DNA from: Pseudomonadales bacterium
GTDB lineage: Bacteria > Pseudomonadota > Gammaproteobacteria > Pseudomonadales > Azotimanducaceae
Assembly (NCBI GenBank): GCA_022827905.1
Contig: JAJEIQ010000017.1
Location: forward strand, 37,359-101,358
Direction: 5' to 3'
DNA length: 64,000 nucleotides
Made by a program: the position numbers and the translations under genes. Of this stretch, positions 8,506 to 16,377 are shown one piece after another; the first letter of the stretch is position 1; every line of letters starts with the position of its first letter. The notes beneath the pieces were generated by a model that was not told the DNA's origin, did not search any database, and saw only the letters and a list, made by a program, of their open reading frames with translations.

Positions 8506-9767
8506 GGCTCCTCCCAAGCGATCGGCAATGACGGGGCCGCGATCAATCCCGGATAGACCGAGCGATCGGCATCCGGCTGCATGGTGAACGGCGGAATGCG
8601 GGCGAACCACTCCTCAAGTGCCACGCGCAACTCCCGCCGCGCCAGATGCGAGCCCATGCAGCGATGCGGCCCGCCGGCCAGCGTGAAGTGCCGGATCGGC
8701 TTGCGATCCAGTTGAATGTCCCGCGGGCAGGAAAACTCGGCGGGGTCGAAGTTGCCGGCCGTGTTCAGGCACACCATGTAGTCGCCTTGCTTGATCTTCA
8801 GGCCGCGCAGTTCCGTGTCCTGCTTGGCCCAACGCGAGGAATTCACCAGTGGTTGCGTACGCAGGAACTCCTCCACCGCATTGGGGATCAGTTCCGGCTC
8901 CTCGCGCAGCCGCTGCTGCATCCGCGGGGTCATGGCCAGGCGCCGAAAGATGAGCGACAGCGATGCGGCCACGGTATCGAGGCCGCCGACCCACAGAAAG
9001 AAGATCATGCCGATCACTTCGTCGTCGGTGAGCGGCTTGCCTTCGATGCTGCCAGTGACGATGTAGCTTGCCAGGTCGTCGCGCGGCGCGGCCTTGGTTT
9101 CCTCGATGAACTCGCGAATGTAGCTGATGGCGTTGCCGGCGCCGTACTTCACCTTCACCGGGTCGCGGTTGCTGTGCAGGATCGAGTACTCCCAGTCCAG
9201 GAAATCGTCAAACTTGGCAATCGGAAATCCCATCAATTCCAGGAAGATGCGCACCGGGAGCACACGGCCGAAATCCAGGCTGAAGTCGCATTGCCCGGCA
9301 TCGGCAAAGCCATCGATCAACTCGTTGGCAACGGCGCGTATGCGCGGCTCCATGCGGTCTATGGCCTTGGGCGAGAACCAGGGGTCGAGAAAGTCGCGGT
9401 ACTTGCGGTGCTCGGGCGGGTCGATGCCAAGGGGAATCATGGGCCAGGTCTCGCCCACCGTGGTCTGAAATCCGGCCGCGCCGACGTTCGACCAGACTTC
9501 GGAGTCCGTATAGACCCACTTGATGTCCTGAAACCGGGTGGCGACCCAAGCGCCCTTGCCGCGCCAGATGGTCAGTGACGGCGCATAGAAGATGGGCGGG
9601 ATGTCTGCATCCTCGAAAACCCGCGCGGTCTTGCTGAACGGCTCCGCCAGGGTATTGGGCTGGAAGGTCTTCAGGAAGTCGTAGTCCCGAACCAGCTCTG
9701 GTGGCACATGGTCCGGCACCTCGAAGTCCTCGGGCAGGGGAATCTCGGTGTTGTAGGCTCGATTCAT
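8466..9767 (-). CDS. P450cam-like cytochrome P450
   Basis: 433 residues from the ATG at 9767. The I-helix reads V-G-G-L-D-T-V, exactly as I recall it from camphor-hydroxylating P450cam (CYP101), and the region after the heme cysteine (Cys370) reads S-H-L-A-R-R-E-L then E-W-F-A-R-I-P, again P450cam-like. The heme loop begins L-A-G-G-P-H-R-C rather than F-G-x-G, so the usual first Phe is replaced. It follows the short-chain dehydrogenase by 37 bases. A ferredoxin gene diverges from that dehydrogenase and a ferredoxin reductase lies at 28.7-29.9 kb. Likely a terpenoid or similar hydroxylase; the substrate is inferred only. Confidence 0.94.
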   Translation of the reverse strand: MNRAYNTEIPLPEDFEVPDHVPPELVRDYDFLKTFQPNTLAEPFSKTARVFEDADIPPIFYAPSLTIWRGKGAWVATRFQDIKWVYTDSEVWSNVGAAGFQTTVGETWPMIPLGIDPPEHRKYRDFLDPWFSPKAIDRMEPRIRAVANELIDGFADAGQCDFSLDFGRVLPVRIFLELMGFPIAKFDDFLDWEYSILHSNRDPVKVKYGAGNAISYIREFIEETKAAPRDDLASYIVTGSIEGKPLTDDEVIGMIFFLWVGGLDTVAASLSLIFRRLAMTPRMQQRLREEPELIPNAVEEFLRTQPLVNSSRWAKQDTELRGLKIKQGDYMVCLNTAGNFDPAEFSCPRDIQLDRKPIRHFTLAGGPHRCMGSHLARRELRVALEEWFARIPPFTMQPDADRSVYPGLIAAPSLPIAWEEPCSHSTTHQAPAR

Positions 9768-9804
9768 TGTGATCGCTCCAATCTTGGGCTTACTCCCTGA
9801 TCGT

Positions 9805-10572
9805 TCAGCCATCGCGCAGTTCCAGCACATCAATGCTGGCGTTGCGCGGCAATCGCAGCATGTGCACCACCGAATGCGCGGTGGTTTGCGGGTCGATGCC
9901 ATCGCCCTCGTGCTCGATGAAACCGCCGGCGTAGGCCTCCTGGAAAAACGCTTCGGCGCGCTCGGGATCCCAACGGGAACCGGGTTGCCGATCGGGCACC
10001 GCCACACGCCCGGAGCGCAGTACGCCGACGCGGATGCCCCAGGGCGCCAGTTCGCGCTTGAGGCCTCGGCTCATCGTTTCCACCGCCGCCTTGGTGGACG
10101 AATAGCCGAGCAGATACGGAAACGGCCGTAGCACCGCCTCGGAGGAGATGTTGATGATGTCCCCCGAGCCGGCCGCACGCATCCGCGCGGCGGCTTCGCG
10201 GATGCAGTACATCACCCCAAGCAGATTGGTTTCCACCGTGGCGCGCAACTCGTCGTCCGAGGCCTCGCCGATCCGGTAGATGGCAATGATGGCGGCGTTG
10301 TTGACCAGCGCGCTGACGCTGCCGAGCCCTGCATCAACGCTCTTGAACGCGGCGCGGACGCTGTCCGGATCGCGAATGTCGCAAACCACCGGCAGGACCC
10401 CGCCGCCGAGCTCGCCAGCCGCCTGCCGCAGCACCTCTTCACGCCGGGCCAGAAGCGCCACGCGCATGCCCTCACCTAGCAGCGCTTCGGCGATGTAGCG
10501 GCCCACACCGTCGTGTCCGCCGGTCACCACGGCAACGCGACCGCCGAGCCCTGACCCCTCGGGATTTACCAT
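9805..10572 (-). CDS. Short-chain dehydrogenase/reductase
   Basis: 255-residue SDR. Cofactor motif T-G-G-H-D-G-V-G at 17-24, N-N-A-A at 91-94, catalytic Ser143/144 region N-I-S-S, and Tyr157-x3-Lys161 (Y-S-S-T-K). Basic residues after beta-2 (L-A-R-R) hint at NADP preference. It is the first gene of the minus-strand run, with GGAAGAGG just before the ATG, and probably oxidises the alcohol made by the adjacent P450. The ATG faces a divergent ferredoxin gene across a short AT-rich promoter region. Confidence 0.92.
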   Translation of the reverse strand: MVNPEGSGLGGRVAVVTGGHDGVGRYIAEALLGEGMRVALLARREEVLRQAAGELGGGVLPVVCDIRDPDSVRAAFKSVDAGLGSVSALVNNAAIIAIYRIGEASDDELRATVETNLLGVMYCIREAAARMRAAGSGDIINISSEAVLRPFPYLLGYSSTKAAVETMSRGLKRELAPWGIRVGVLRSGRVAVPDRQPGSRWDPERAEAFFQEAYAGGFIEHEGDGIDPQTTAHSVVHMLRLPRNASIDVLELRDG

Positions 10573-10590
10573 GTGCCTCTTCCTTCGATT

Positions 10591-10637
10591 TCGCCAATAT
10601 ATCTAACGTATCTATCTTTGTGTATAGTTTCGGCCGG
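10591..10637. promoter_or_regulatory. Divergent promoter region between dehydrogenase and ferredoxin genes
   Basis: The 87 bases between the two divergent genes hold the only AT-rich stretch nearby. One part, read on the minus strand, contains GTTAGATATAT, similar to the TTAGATGATA elements elsewhere. The other part, TATAGTTTCGGCCGG at 10623-10637, closely matches TATAGTTCGGCCGG at 27329-27342 in another divergent promoter. Exact -10/-35 boxes are not clear. Confidence 0.4.
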
Positions 10638-10659
10638 TTTACGGCGGTTGGAGAAAGGG

Positions 10660-10854
10660 TTGCGAGCGCTTTGCGACAAGTGGATCTGCCAAGGGCATGG
10701 CCGCTGCGAAGCAATGGCGCCGGAAGTGTATGTGCTCGACGACAACGGCTACCTGGCGGCCGAGGAAGTCGAGGTGCCGCCGGGGCTTGAGGATGCGGCA
10801 AGGCTGGGCGCGGCCTCCTGCCCGGAAGAGGCCATCAGCATCGTCGAGGACTAA
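10660..10854 (+). CDS. 3Fe-4S-type ferredoxin
   Basis: 64 residues from the TTG at 10660, preceded at six bases by GGAG; an ATG at 10573 is also in frame but adds a 29-residue tail that ferredoxins of this class lack and abuts the start of the divergent gene. Ligand pattern is C10-x2-H-x2-C16 and C54-P; the position equivalent to Cys20 of the other ferredoxin is Ala20, giving three cysteines and a 3Fe-4S expectation. It diverges from the dehydrogenase-P450 genes and is the natural redox partner of the P450 at 8466-9767. Its stop overlaps the stop of the convergent GntR gene by four bases. Confidence 0.9.
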   Translation: MRALCDKWICQGHGRCEAMAPEVYVLDDNGYLAAEEVEVPPGLEDAARLGAASCPEEAISIVED

Positions 10855-11624
10855 ACCAGCACCTCGACCAGCGTGTCGGGGCCGATGGTCTTGAAGATGA
10901 TGCGTGCGCTGCGCTTCAAGTGGCTGGTCAGGTGCTGCTCGGCGCCGGCATCGTCGCCGGCTTCCACCAAATCAAGCAGTTTTTTCTCCGAGCGCACGCC
11001 GAGTTTTGCCTTTTCCACGTCGTAACCGGTGCCCACCACATTGAGCAGGTGCGCCTCCCAGACCGCGTGCATCACATGTCCGAGCAGGGTCAGGGTCTCG
11101 TTGCCGGAGCCTTCGATCACCTTCAGGTGAAAGACCGCCGCATGGTGGGAATAGGCTTGGGCATCATCGATCTGCGACTCGATGCGGCTGATCTGCTCGC
11201 GCAGCGCCTCGATAACAGGCCGGGGCCGCCGCGCTGCCAGCAGCCGCGCCGCCGGGGGTTCCACCAGCAGGCGCGCATCGTGAACGTCGCGCACGGTGGT
11301 GCTGCGGGCCTGAAGATAGAGCCCGGCGTAGCGGGCCACCACGTCAACCTCCGGCATGTGAACGCGAGCCCCGCCCCGCGACCCGCGGGAGACGCTGATC
11401 AACCGCTCGGTTTCGAGAATGCGGAATGCTTCCCGCATGGTCGGACGGGAGATGCCGAACTCCTCGATCAGCGTCGATTCCGGGGGCAGGTTGTCACCCT
11501 CCCGCAGGTCGCCCCGAACAATGCGCCGGCGCAGTTCCCCAGCGACCAGTTCGGCGGTCTTCGGCACCCGCACCAGATCGAGGGCGCTCTCTCGCCGCTG
11601 TTGGCCCCGCGCCAGCTTGTTCAA
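10851..11624 (-). CDS. GntR-family (FCD/FadR-type) transcriptional regulator
   Basis: 257 residues. The N-terminal winged helix-turn-helix (about 20-85) contains L-R-R-R-I-V-R-G-D-L, L-P-P-E-S-x-L and G-I-S-R-P-T-M-R-E-A-F-R-I-L; the rest is an all-helical FCD ligand domain with histidines suited to metal/acid binding (H-H-A-A-V-F-H, V-M-H-A-V-W-E-A-H, L-T-S-H-L). A TTG at 11639 is also open, but GGAGG lies eight bases before the TTG at 11624, and the paralogue at 20138-20911 has the same arrangement and the same 257-residue length. It diverges from the FAS1-like dehydratase operon and probably regulates that operon or the P450 genes in response to an organic acid or acyl-CoA. Confidence 0.93.
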   Translation of the reverse strand: MNKLARGQQRRESALDLVRVPKTAELVAGELRRRIVRGDLREGDNLPPESTLIEEFGISRPTMREAFRILETERLISVSRGSRGGARVHMPEVDVVARYAGLYLQARSTTVRDVHDARLLVEPPAARLLAARRPRPVIEALREQISRIESQIDDAQAYSHHAAVFHLKVIEGSGNETLTLLGHVMHAVWEAHLLNVVGTGYDVEKAKLGVRSEKKLLDLVEAGDDAGAEQHLTSHLKRSARIIFKTIGPDTLVEVLV

Positions 11625-11747
11625 GATTTGCGCCTCCAAGGAAGCCGATGCAGTCTGAGCAGATTATCTCCGGATTGTTGCGCGGAGTCCACGTTCGCGC
11701 GGCTGGCAACCGCAGCGATTTCCCTTACGGCCGATTATCCAACTAGG

Positions 11748-11810
11748 TTAGATGATATGTTGACTGACCGACCAACCCCGCTATGCTAGCCCGTTTGACA
11801 ATTGAAACGG
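11748..11810 (+). promoter_or_regulatory. Sigma70-like promoter with flanking operator candidates
   Basis: TTGACT at 11760-11765, 16 bases, then TATGCT at 11782-11787 forms a good promoter for the dehydratase operon. TTAGATGATA at 11748-11757 abuts the -35 box and is part of a wider imperfect palindrome from 11738. Downstream, CCGTTT-GACAATTG-AAACGG at 11791-11810 is a palindrome covering the transcription start and leader. Both are candidate sites for the divergent GntR regulator. Confidence 0.55.
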
Positions 11811-11811
11811 G

Positions 11812-13149
11812 ATGGGACCGGCCATGGCCACGGGAAAATCAACAGTGAGCAGGGCCTTCAAGGTCGATGACAAGCTCGAGAAGGAGTTTGAGCAGGCACT
11901 CAAGTACCAGCTCAAGGACGAGGACATTGAGCGAGCCAGGCTGCTGGTTGGGGTGAATGTCGCCAGTAGGGAAAGGGAACTCTTCTCCGAAGCCACCCCC
12001 GACGCGATCCGCAACTGGGCCCAAGGCATGGGTGATGACAATCCCCTGTACACGGATGAGGGCTACGGCCCCACCACAAGATGGGGTACGCAGATTGCCC
12101 ACGGCACCATGGTCGGCCACGTCAAAACCCCCATGCTGGGCGACCCGATGCCTGCGGAAATCAAGCAGGCCACCAAGGGCCTGTTCCGCGGCGTGCATGT
12201 CTTTGTTTCCGGGGGCACGTGGGACTGGTACCGGCATCTGCGTCCCGGCGACCGCATCTACACCTATCGCGGTGAGGAGTCCGTGGAGGAGAAGAAGTCG
12301 GAATTCGCGGAACGCTCCGTCATTCGCGTCAGCCGCAGCGTGAACATCAACCAGCGCGGTGAGGTGGTGGGCGTGTACCGCACGCTGCGGGTGGAAACCG
12401 AGCGCAGAAAATCCCGCAGCAAGGGCAAGTATGCCGACATCAAGCCCGCCGACTACACCGATGAGGACTACGAGCGCATCGACGCCATTTACGAAGCCGA
12501 GCAGCCACACGGCGCCGAGCGGCGCTACTGGGAGGACGTCAAGGTGGGCGATGAGCTGCAGCCCATGGTGAAGGGGCCGCTCACGGTGTCCGAGATCATT
12601 GCCGTGCATGCCGGCGGCTACGGCTTCGTGCCCTATGGCCTCAAGGCGTCCCGGCTCGGCTACAAGAACCGCAAGCGCATCGCGCCGTTCTACATCAAGA
12701 ACGAGATGGGGGTGTGGGACGTGGCGCAGCGCCTGCACTGGGACAACGAATGGGCCAAGGCCATTGGCAATCCGCTGGCCTACGACTACGGCGTGATGCG
12801 CCAGTGCTGGCTGTACCACATGGTGTCCGACTGGTGCGGCGATGACGCCTTCATCGAGCGTCTCGAGGATTCCATCCGCAAGTTCAACTACCAAGGCGAC
12901 GCCCAGTTTCTGACCGGCAAGGTGGTGAACAAGCGCGAAGAGGGCGCGCGCCACCTGGTGGACCTGGAAATGCACATGGTCAACCAGCGCGACACCGAGA
13001 CCGCGTACGGCTCGGCGACCGTGTCCCTGCCCTCACGAGAAGCCGGCCTGCCCCCGCTGCCCGCGGTGCCGGTGGCGCTGCAACGGGAGGCCGCACAGAT
13101 GTTCGCGCGCCACAACGAGCTGCTGGCGCAGCGGCAACGGAGCGGATGA
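11812..13149 (+). CDS. FAS1-like/MaoC-type dehydratase, double hotdog
   Basis: 445 residues; an alternative ATG lies 12 bases inside at 11824. The N-terminal half carries the FAS1-like dehydratase signature (E-A-T-P-D-A-I-R-N-W-A-Q-G-M-G-D-D-N-P-L-Y near 60-80, then I-A-H-G-T-M), and the C-terminal half reads as a second MaoC-like hotdog (L-K-A-S-R-L-G, M-V-S-D-W-C-G-D, and V-V-N-K-R near the end). Such proteins hydrate enoyl-CoA or related thioesters. It begins a plus-strand operon, its stop overlapping the next gene by four bases. A shorter paralogue lies at 31668-32810. The substrate is unknown. Confidence 0.85.
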   Translation: MGPAMATGKSTVSRAFKVDDKLEKEFEQALKYQLKDEDIERARLLVGVNVASRERELFSEATPDAIRNWAQGMGDDNPLYTDEGYGPTTRWGTQIAHGTMVGHVKTPMLGDPMPAEIKQATKGLFRGVHVFVSGGTWDWYRHLRPGDRIYTYRGEESVEEKKSEFAERSVIRVSRSVNINQRGEVVGVYRTLRVETERRKSRSKGKYADIKPADYTDEDYERIDAIYEAEQPHGAERRYWEDVKVGDELQPMVKGPLTVSEIIAVHAGGYGFVPYGLKASRLGYKNRKRIAPFYIKNEMGVWDVAQRLHWDNEWAKAIGNPLAYDYGVMRQCWLYHMVSDWCGDDAFIERLEDSIRKFNYQGDAQFLTGKVVNKREEGARHLVDLEMHMVNQRDTETAYGSATVSLPSREAGLPPLPAVPVALQREAAQMFARHNELLAQRQRSG

Positions 13150-13592
13150 ACCACCCCGACGCCATATGGCTATTCGATGTGGACGGGACGCTCATCGGTT
13201 CCGTGCGCAGCGACGTTCTGCGGCCCGGCGCCATTGAGCTGCTGGAGCGGCTGCGCGATGCCGGGGCCACCCCAGTGCTGTGGAGCGCAGGCGGCGCCGA
13301 GTATGCGAAGAACATGCTGGCGCAGTTCGGCATCGACCACTATTTCGCGGCTTTCTACAGCAAGGATCGCCGCGGTTCAGACGGCCGCTACGTGGTCGAT
13401 CACCTGCGCCCTGAACACCGGCCGGGCACACTGGTGGACGACTACCCCGGCGATGTGCCGGACCAGCCGCGGGTCATCGGCGTGCCGCAATTCCTGGGCG
13501 GCAATCCCCATGACACGGGGCTTGGCCGCGCTCTTGAGATCGCCCGCGCCCTGCAACCGCAACCAGTCGCCGCCGGCGGGGCGGGGCCATGA
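13146..13592 (+). CDS. Small HAD-superfamily hydrolase-like protein
   Basis: 148 residues. D11-x-D-G-T (F-D-V-D-G-T) is the nucleophile motif of HAD phosphatases, followed by motif II W-S-A-G-G near 48 and the acidic motif L-V-D-D-Y-P-G-D near 97-104. There is no cap domain, so it resembles minimal HAD enzymes acting on larger substrates. It overlaps both neighbours by four bases and is co-translated with the dehydratase and the crotonase, but its role in that pathway is not obvious. Confidence 0.8.
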   Translation: MNHPDAIWLFDVDGTLIGSVRSDVLRPGAIELLERLRDAGATPVLWSAGGAEYAKNMLAQFGIDHYFAAFYSKDRRGSDGRYVVDHLRPEHRPGTLVDDYPGDVPDQPRVIGVPQFLGGNPHDTGLGRALEIARALQPQPVAAGGAGP

Positions 13593-14371
13593 GCCAACCG
13601 CTGGTGCGCTACGAGGAGCGCGGCACGGTCGCGCTGATCACCTACGACCGCCCGGAGACGCGCAATGCCTGGAATGTGCGGATGACCCGGGAAGTCATGG
13701 CGGCGGTCGAGCGCGGCAACGGTTCCGACACCGTGGGCGCCATCGTGATCACCGCCAACGGGCCGGTGTTCTGCGCCGGTGTCGATTTCAAGGCTAGACC
13801 TGAGCCGAGGGACCCGGAAACCGGCATTCGCCCCCGCGTCTCCACCATCGGCATGGCCGACGACAAAAGCTGGCTGCACCTGCTGGCGCGCTCGAAGCCC
13901 AGCGTCATTGCCGTCAACGGCCCGGCGATCGGCCTGGGCGTGACCCATACGCTGGCTGCGGACATACGCATCGGCGCGTCCTCATCAAGCTATTCGTTTG
14001 CATTCCTGGAGCGCGGCACCATGCCGGAATTCGGCTGCACCGCCCTGCTGCCGCGCCTGGTCGGCTACGGCCGCGCCATGGACATCTGCCTGACCGCACA
14101 GACCCTGACCGCGCCCGAAGCGCTTGAGGTCGGCCTGATCACCCGCATCGCAGCGGACGACGAACTGCTGGAGCAGGCGCTCGCCCTCGGCGAGCAACTG
14201 GCGGGCTTTCCGGCAATGGCCATGGGCCTCACCCGGCGCATGCTGCAGGCGAACGCGACCGAGACCGACCTGAACGCCATGCTCAAGACCGAACGGGATG
14301 CGTTCGTGTCGCTCATCAAGACGGCGCGCAATCGCGACAGGGCTGCCACCACCATCAAGCCGCCAAACTAA
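13589..14371 (+). CDS. Enoyl-CoA hydratase/isomerase (crotonase) family protein
   Basis: 260 residues with the crotonase core: R-P-E-T-R-N-A-W-N near 20-28, F-C-A-G-V-D-F-K near 65-72 forming one side of the oxyanion hole, and V-N-G-P-A-I-G-L-G-V-T-H near 108-120. The typical first catalytic glutamate position reads L-G-V rather than a clear Glu, and E-R-G-T-M-P-E near 142-148 may supply acids, so isomerase, hydratase or hydrolase activity cannot be told apart. Third gene of the plus-strand operon, convergent with the quinone oxidoreductase-like gene nine bases away. Confidence 0.88.
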   Translation: MSQPLVRYEERGTVALITYDRPETRNAWNVRMTREVMAAVERGNGSDTVGAIVITANGPVFCAGVDFKARPEPRDPETGIRPRVSTIGMADDKSWLHLLARSKPSVIAVNGPAIGLGVTHTLAADIRIGASSSSYSFAFLERGTMPEFGCTALLPRLVGYGRAMDICLTAQTLTAPEALEVGLITRIAADDELLEQALALGEQLAGFPAMAMGLTRRMLQANATETDLNAMLKTERDAFVSLIKTARNRDRAATTIKPPN

Positions 14372-14379
14372 CCCTCGCC

Positions 14380-15363
14380 TCAAGCGCGCCCGCTTTCCAT
14401 CTCCAGCACCACCTTGCCTAGGGTCTGCCCGCTCGCCACGGCCTGCATGGCCGCCACGACCTCGCGCAACGGGTAGACCGCGCTGATCCGCGGGCGCAGG
14501 CCCTCGGCCACCAACTGCGCGAGCATGGCCTCGGCATCGGCCGCCCGTTGCGGCGCATTGTCTGCGAACGTGCGTATGTCGAGGCCCCGTATCTGCACGC
14601 CCTTCAGCAGTACGAGGTTTAAGGGGATGCGCGGAATCTCACCACAGGCGTAGCCAATGGTGACAAAGCGCCCGCCGAAGCGCATGGCGCGCAGCGCCAC
14701 CTCGGCAAGCGCACCGCCCACCGGGTCGATGACCACACCGGAACCACCGTCCGTCACTTCGCGAATGGCTTCCTTGAGATCGGCCCGTCCCGACAACAAC
14801 GCAGCATCGGCCCCCCACTCCAAGCAAGCGGCCAGCTTGGCCTCCGTGGAAGCCAGCGCCAGGGCGCGGCAGCCCAGCCGCCGGGCAACATCCACGGCTG
14901 CCGAGCCAACGCCCCCCGCCGCACCGGTAACCGCCACCCACTCTCCGGGCCGCGCCTCGGCCACGCCGACCAGCGCCGCGCAGGCGGTGCGCCCGGTGAC
15001 GCCGAAACTGGCCCCTTCAGCAAAGCTCATGCCGCTCGGTAGGACACTCAGATGGTCGCGCGGCAGCACGGCCTGCTCGGCGAACGCGCCTACCATCTGC
15101 GATCCGCGGACCCGAGCGCCGGGTGCCATGTCGCTGATCTCAGCACCGACCTCGAGCACTTCGCCGGCAAACTCGCTGCCCGGCGTGAAGGGTGTCGGCG
15201 TCGACACCTGGTAGCCGTTGGCGGCAATAAGCACGTCCGGGAAGTTGACCGAAGCCGCGCGAATCCCCACCCGCACTTCGTGGGGCTGCGGACTCGGGTC
15301 CTCAATCTCCTCAAGAACGATGGTTTCAGGCGGCCCGTGCGCGTTGCAGCGTGCGGCGAGCAT
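14380..15363 (-). CDS. Zinc-independent quinone oxidoreductase-like MDR protein
   Basis: 327 residues in the medium-chain dehydrogenase/reductase superfamily. The GroES-like N-terminus includes V-N-F-P-D-V-L-I-A-N-G-Y and G-S-E-F-A-G-E-V; the Rossmann motif is G-A-A-G-G-V-G-S-A-A-V. Zinc-ligand cysteines are absent, pointing to the NADPH:quinone oxidoreductase or enoyl reductase branch. The ATG at 15363 follows two bases after the stop of the phosphotransferase gene (TGACCATG), so the two are coupled. An in-frame TTG two codons earlier is less likely. Probably reduces an enone or enoyl intermediate. Confidence 0.88.
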   Translation of the reverse strand: MLAARCNAHGPPETIVLEEIEDPSPQPHEVRVGIRAASVNFPDVLIAANGYQVSTPTPFTPGSEFAGEVLEVGAEISDMAPGARVRGSQMVGAFAEQAVLPRDHLSVLPSGMSFAEGASFGVTGRTACAALVGVAEARPGEWVAVTGAAGGVGSAAVDVARRLGCRALALASTEAKLAACLEWGADAALLSGRADLKEAIREVTDGGSGVVIDPVGGALAEVALRAMRFGGRFVTIGYACGEIPRIPLNLVLLKGVQIRGLDIRTFADNAPQRAADAEAMLAQLVAEGLRPRISAVYPLREVVAAMQAVASGQTLGKVVLEMESGRA

Positions 15364-15365
15364 GG

Positions 15366-16367
15366 TCAATCGAGGTGTTGCCGAGCCCAGTCGAGCAGCC
15401 GGGGGATGTTCTCCTCCATGCTCGCCGTGTCCACGCCCTCCCTAGCCAGGCGGCGGTTGTTCTTGACGATGAGCGCCGATGCCGCCGCCTGCTTGTAGCG
15501 CACCAAGGCGGCGAACCAGCCGAAACTCTCCACGGAGCGGCCAGACGCCTGCGCATAGGCATCGGCCAGCTCGGCCACCGGTGGCATGCGGTCGCCGCCC
15601 GGCTTCCTGTTCGGGTGGCGCCAGTCGCTGTTCAGCAGAAACCAGGCGAGGTCCAGCCGCGGGTCGCCGAGCGACCAGATCTCCCAGTCGATGAGCGCCC
15701 GAATCTCGGTGCCCACGCACTGCATGTTGCCTAGGCGGTAGTCGCCGTGCAGCACCACCGGGGGGCGTTTTTTTGGCAGTGCGGCCTTCAGGGCAGCGTT
15801 GACATCATCCGCCCGGCCATCCCCCTGCAAGCCGCGGTCCACGGTGGAGAACGCCCGCTCCCAGCGCCCGACCTCACGGGCGAGGTCCGTTTCCCGTTCA
15901 TCGTCGAACTGGCCGGCATCGGCTCGCTGCAACGCGGCCAGCATGCGCGCCGCTGCGAACGCTCGGGCGGTCACCTCCGCATCGCTCACATCCGGGTTGC
16001 CGCCGCGCAGCACCGGCTCGTAGCTTTCCCCGGCCACAAAGCTCATGACCACCAGCGGCGGAACCTCCGGCGGTTCGCCGGCATCGGTGCCAAGCACCTC
16101 GGGCACCATGACGCCGGGCGCGTCGGCCAAGCCTCTGAGCACTTTCGCCTGGCGTAGCACATCCCGATTGCGCACCGGCTCCAAGCCCGGCGGGGCGACC
16201 TTGACCACCACCTTGCGCGGCGCGACGCCGTGCAGTTGCGCCGCGTAGGTGAAGCTCGACGAACCCCCGTGCAGCGCCTCCACCTGATCGATGTCGGCGC
16301 CCACCGCCGTCGATGCGCGCCGCGCCAATTCGGCCGGATCAGGCGCGGTGACTTTGCCCTTGCTCAC
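15366..16367 (-). CDS. APH-type phosphotransferase family protein
   Basis: 333 residues with the aminoglycoside-phosphotransferase/choline-kinase fold: catalytic loop H-G-D-Y-R-L-G-N-M and the metal loop I-D-W-E-I-W-S-L-G-D-P-R-L-D-L-A-W. This is the subgroup often found with acyl-CoA dehydrogenases and amidohydrolases in degradation clusters, rather than a resistance enzyme. It starts ten bases after the amidohydrolase gene and is coupled to the oxidoreductase gene downstream. The phosphate acceptor is not known. Confidence 0.88.
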   Translation of the reverse strand: MSKGKVTAPDPAELARRASTAVGADIDQVEALHGGSSSFTYAAQLHGVAPRKVVVKVAPPGLEPVRNRDVLRQAKVLRGLADAPGVMVPEVLGTDAGEPPEVPPLVVMSFVAGESYEPVLRGGNPDVSDAEVTARAFAAARMLAALQRADAGQFDDERETDLAREVGRWERAFSTVDRGLQGDGRADDVNAALKAALPKKRPPVVLHGDYRLGNMQCVGTEIRALIDWEIWSLGDPRLDLAWFLLNSDWRHPNRKPGGDRMPPVAELADAYAQASGRSVESFGWFAALVRYKQAAASALIVKNNRRLAREGVDTASMEENIPRLLDWARQHLD

Positions 16368-16377
16368 GTCTAGACCG

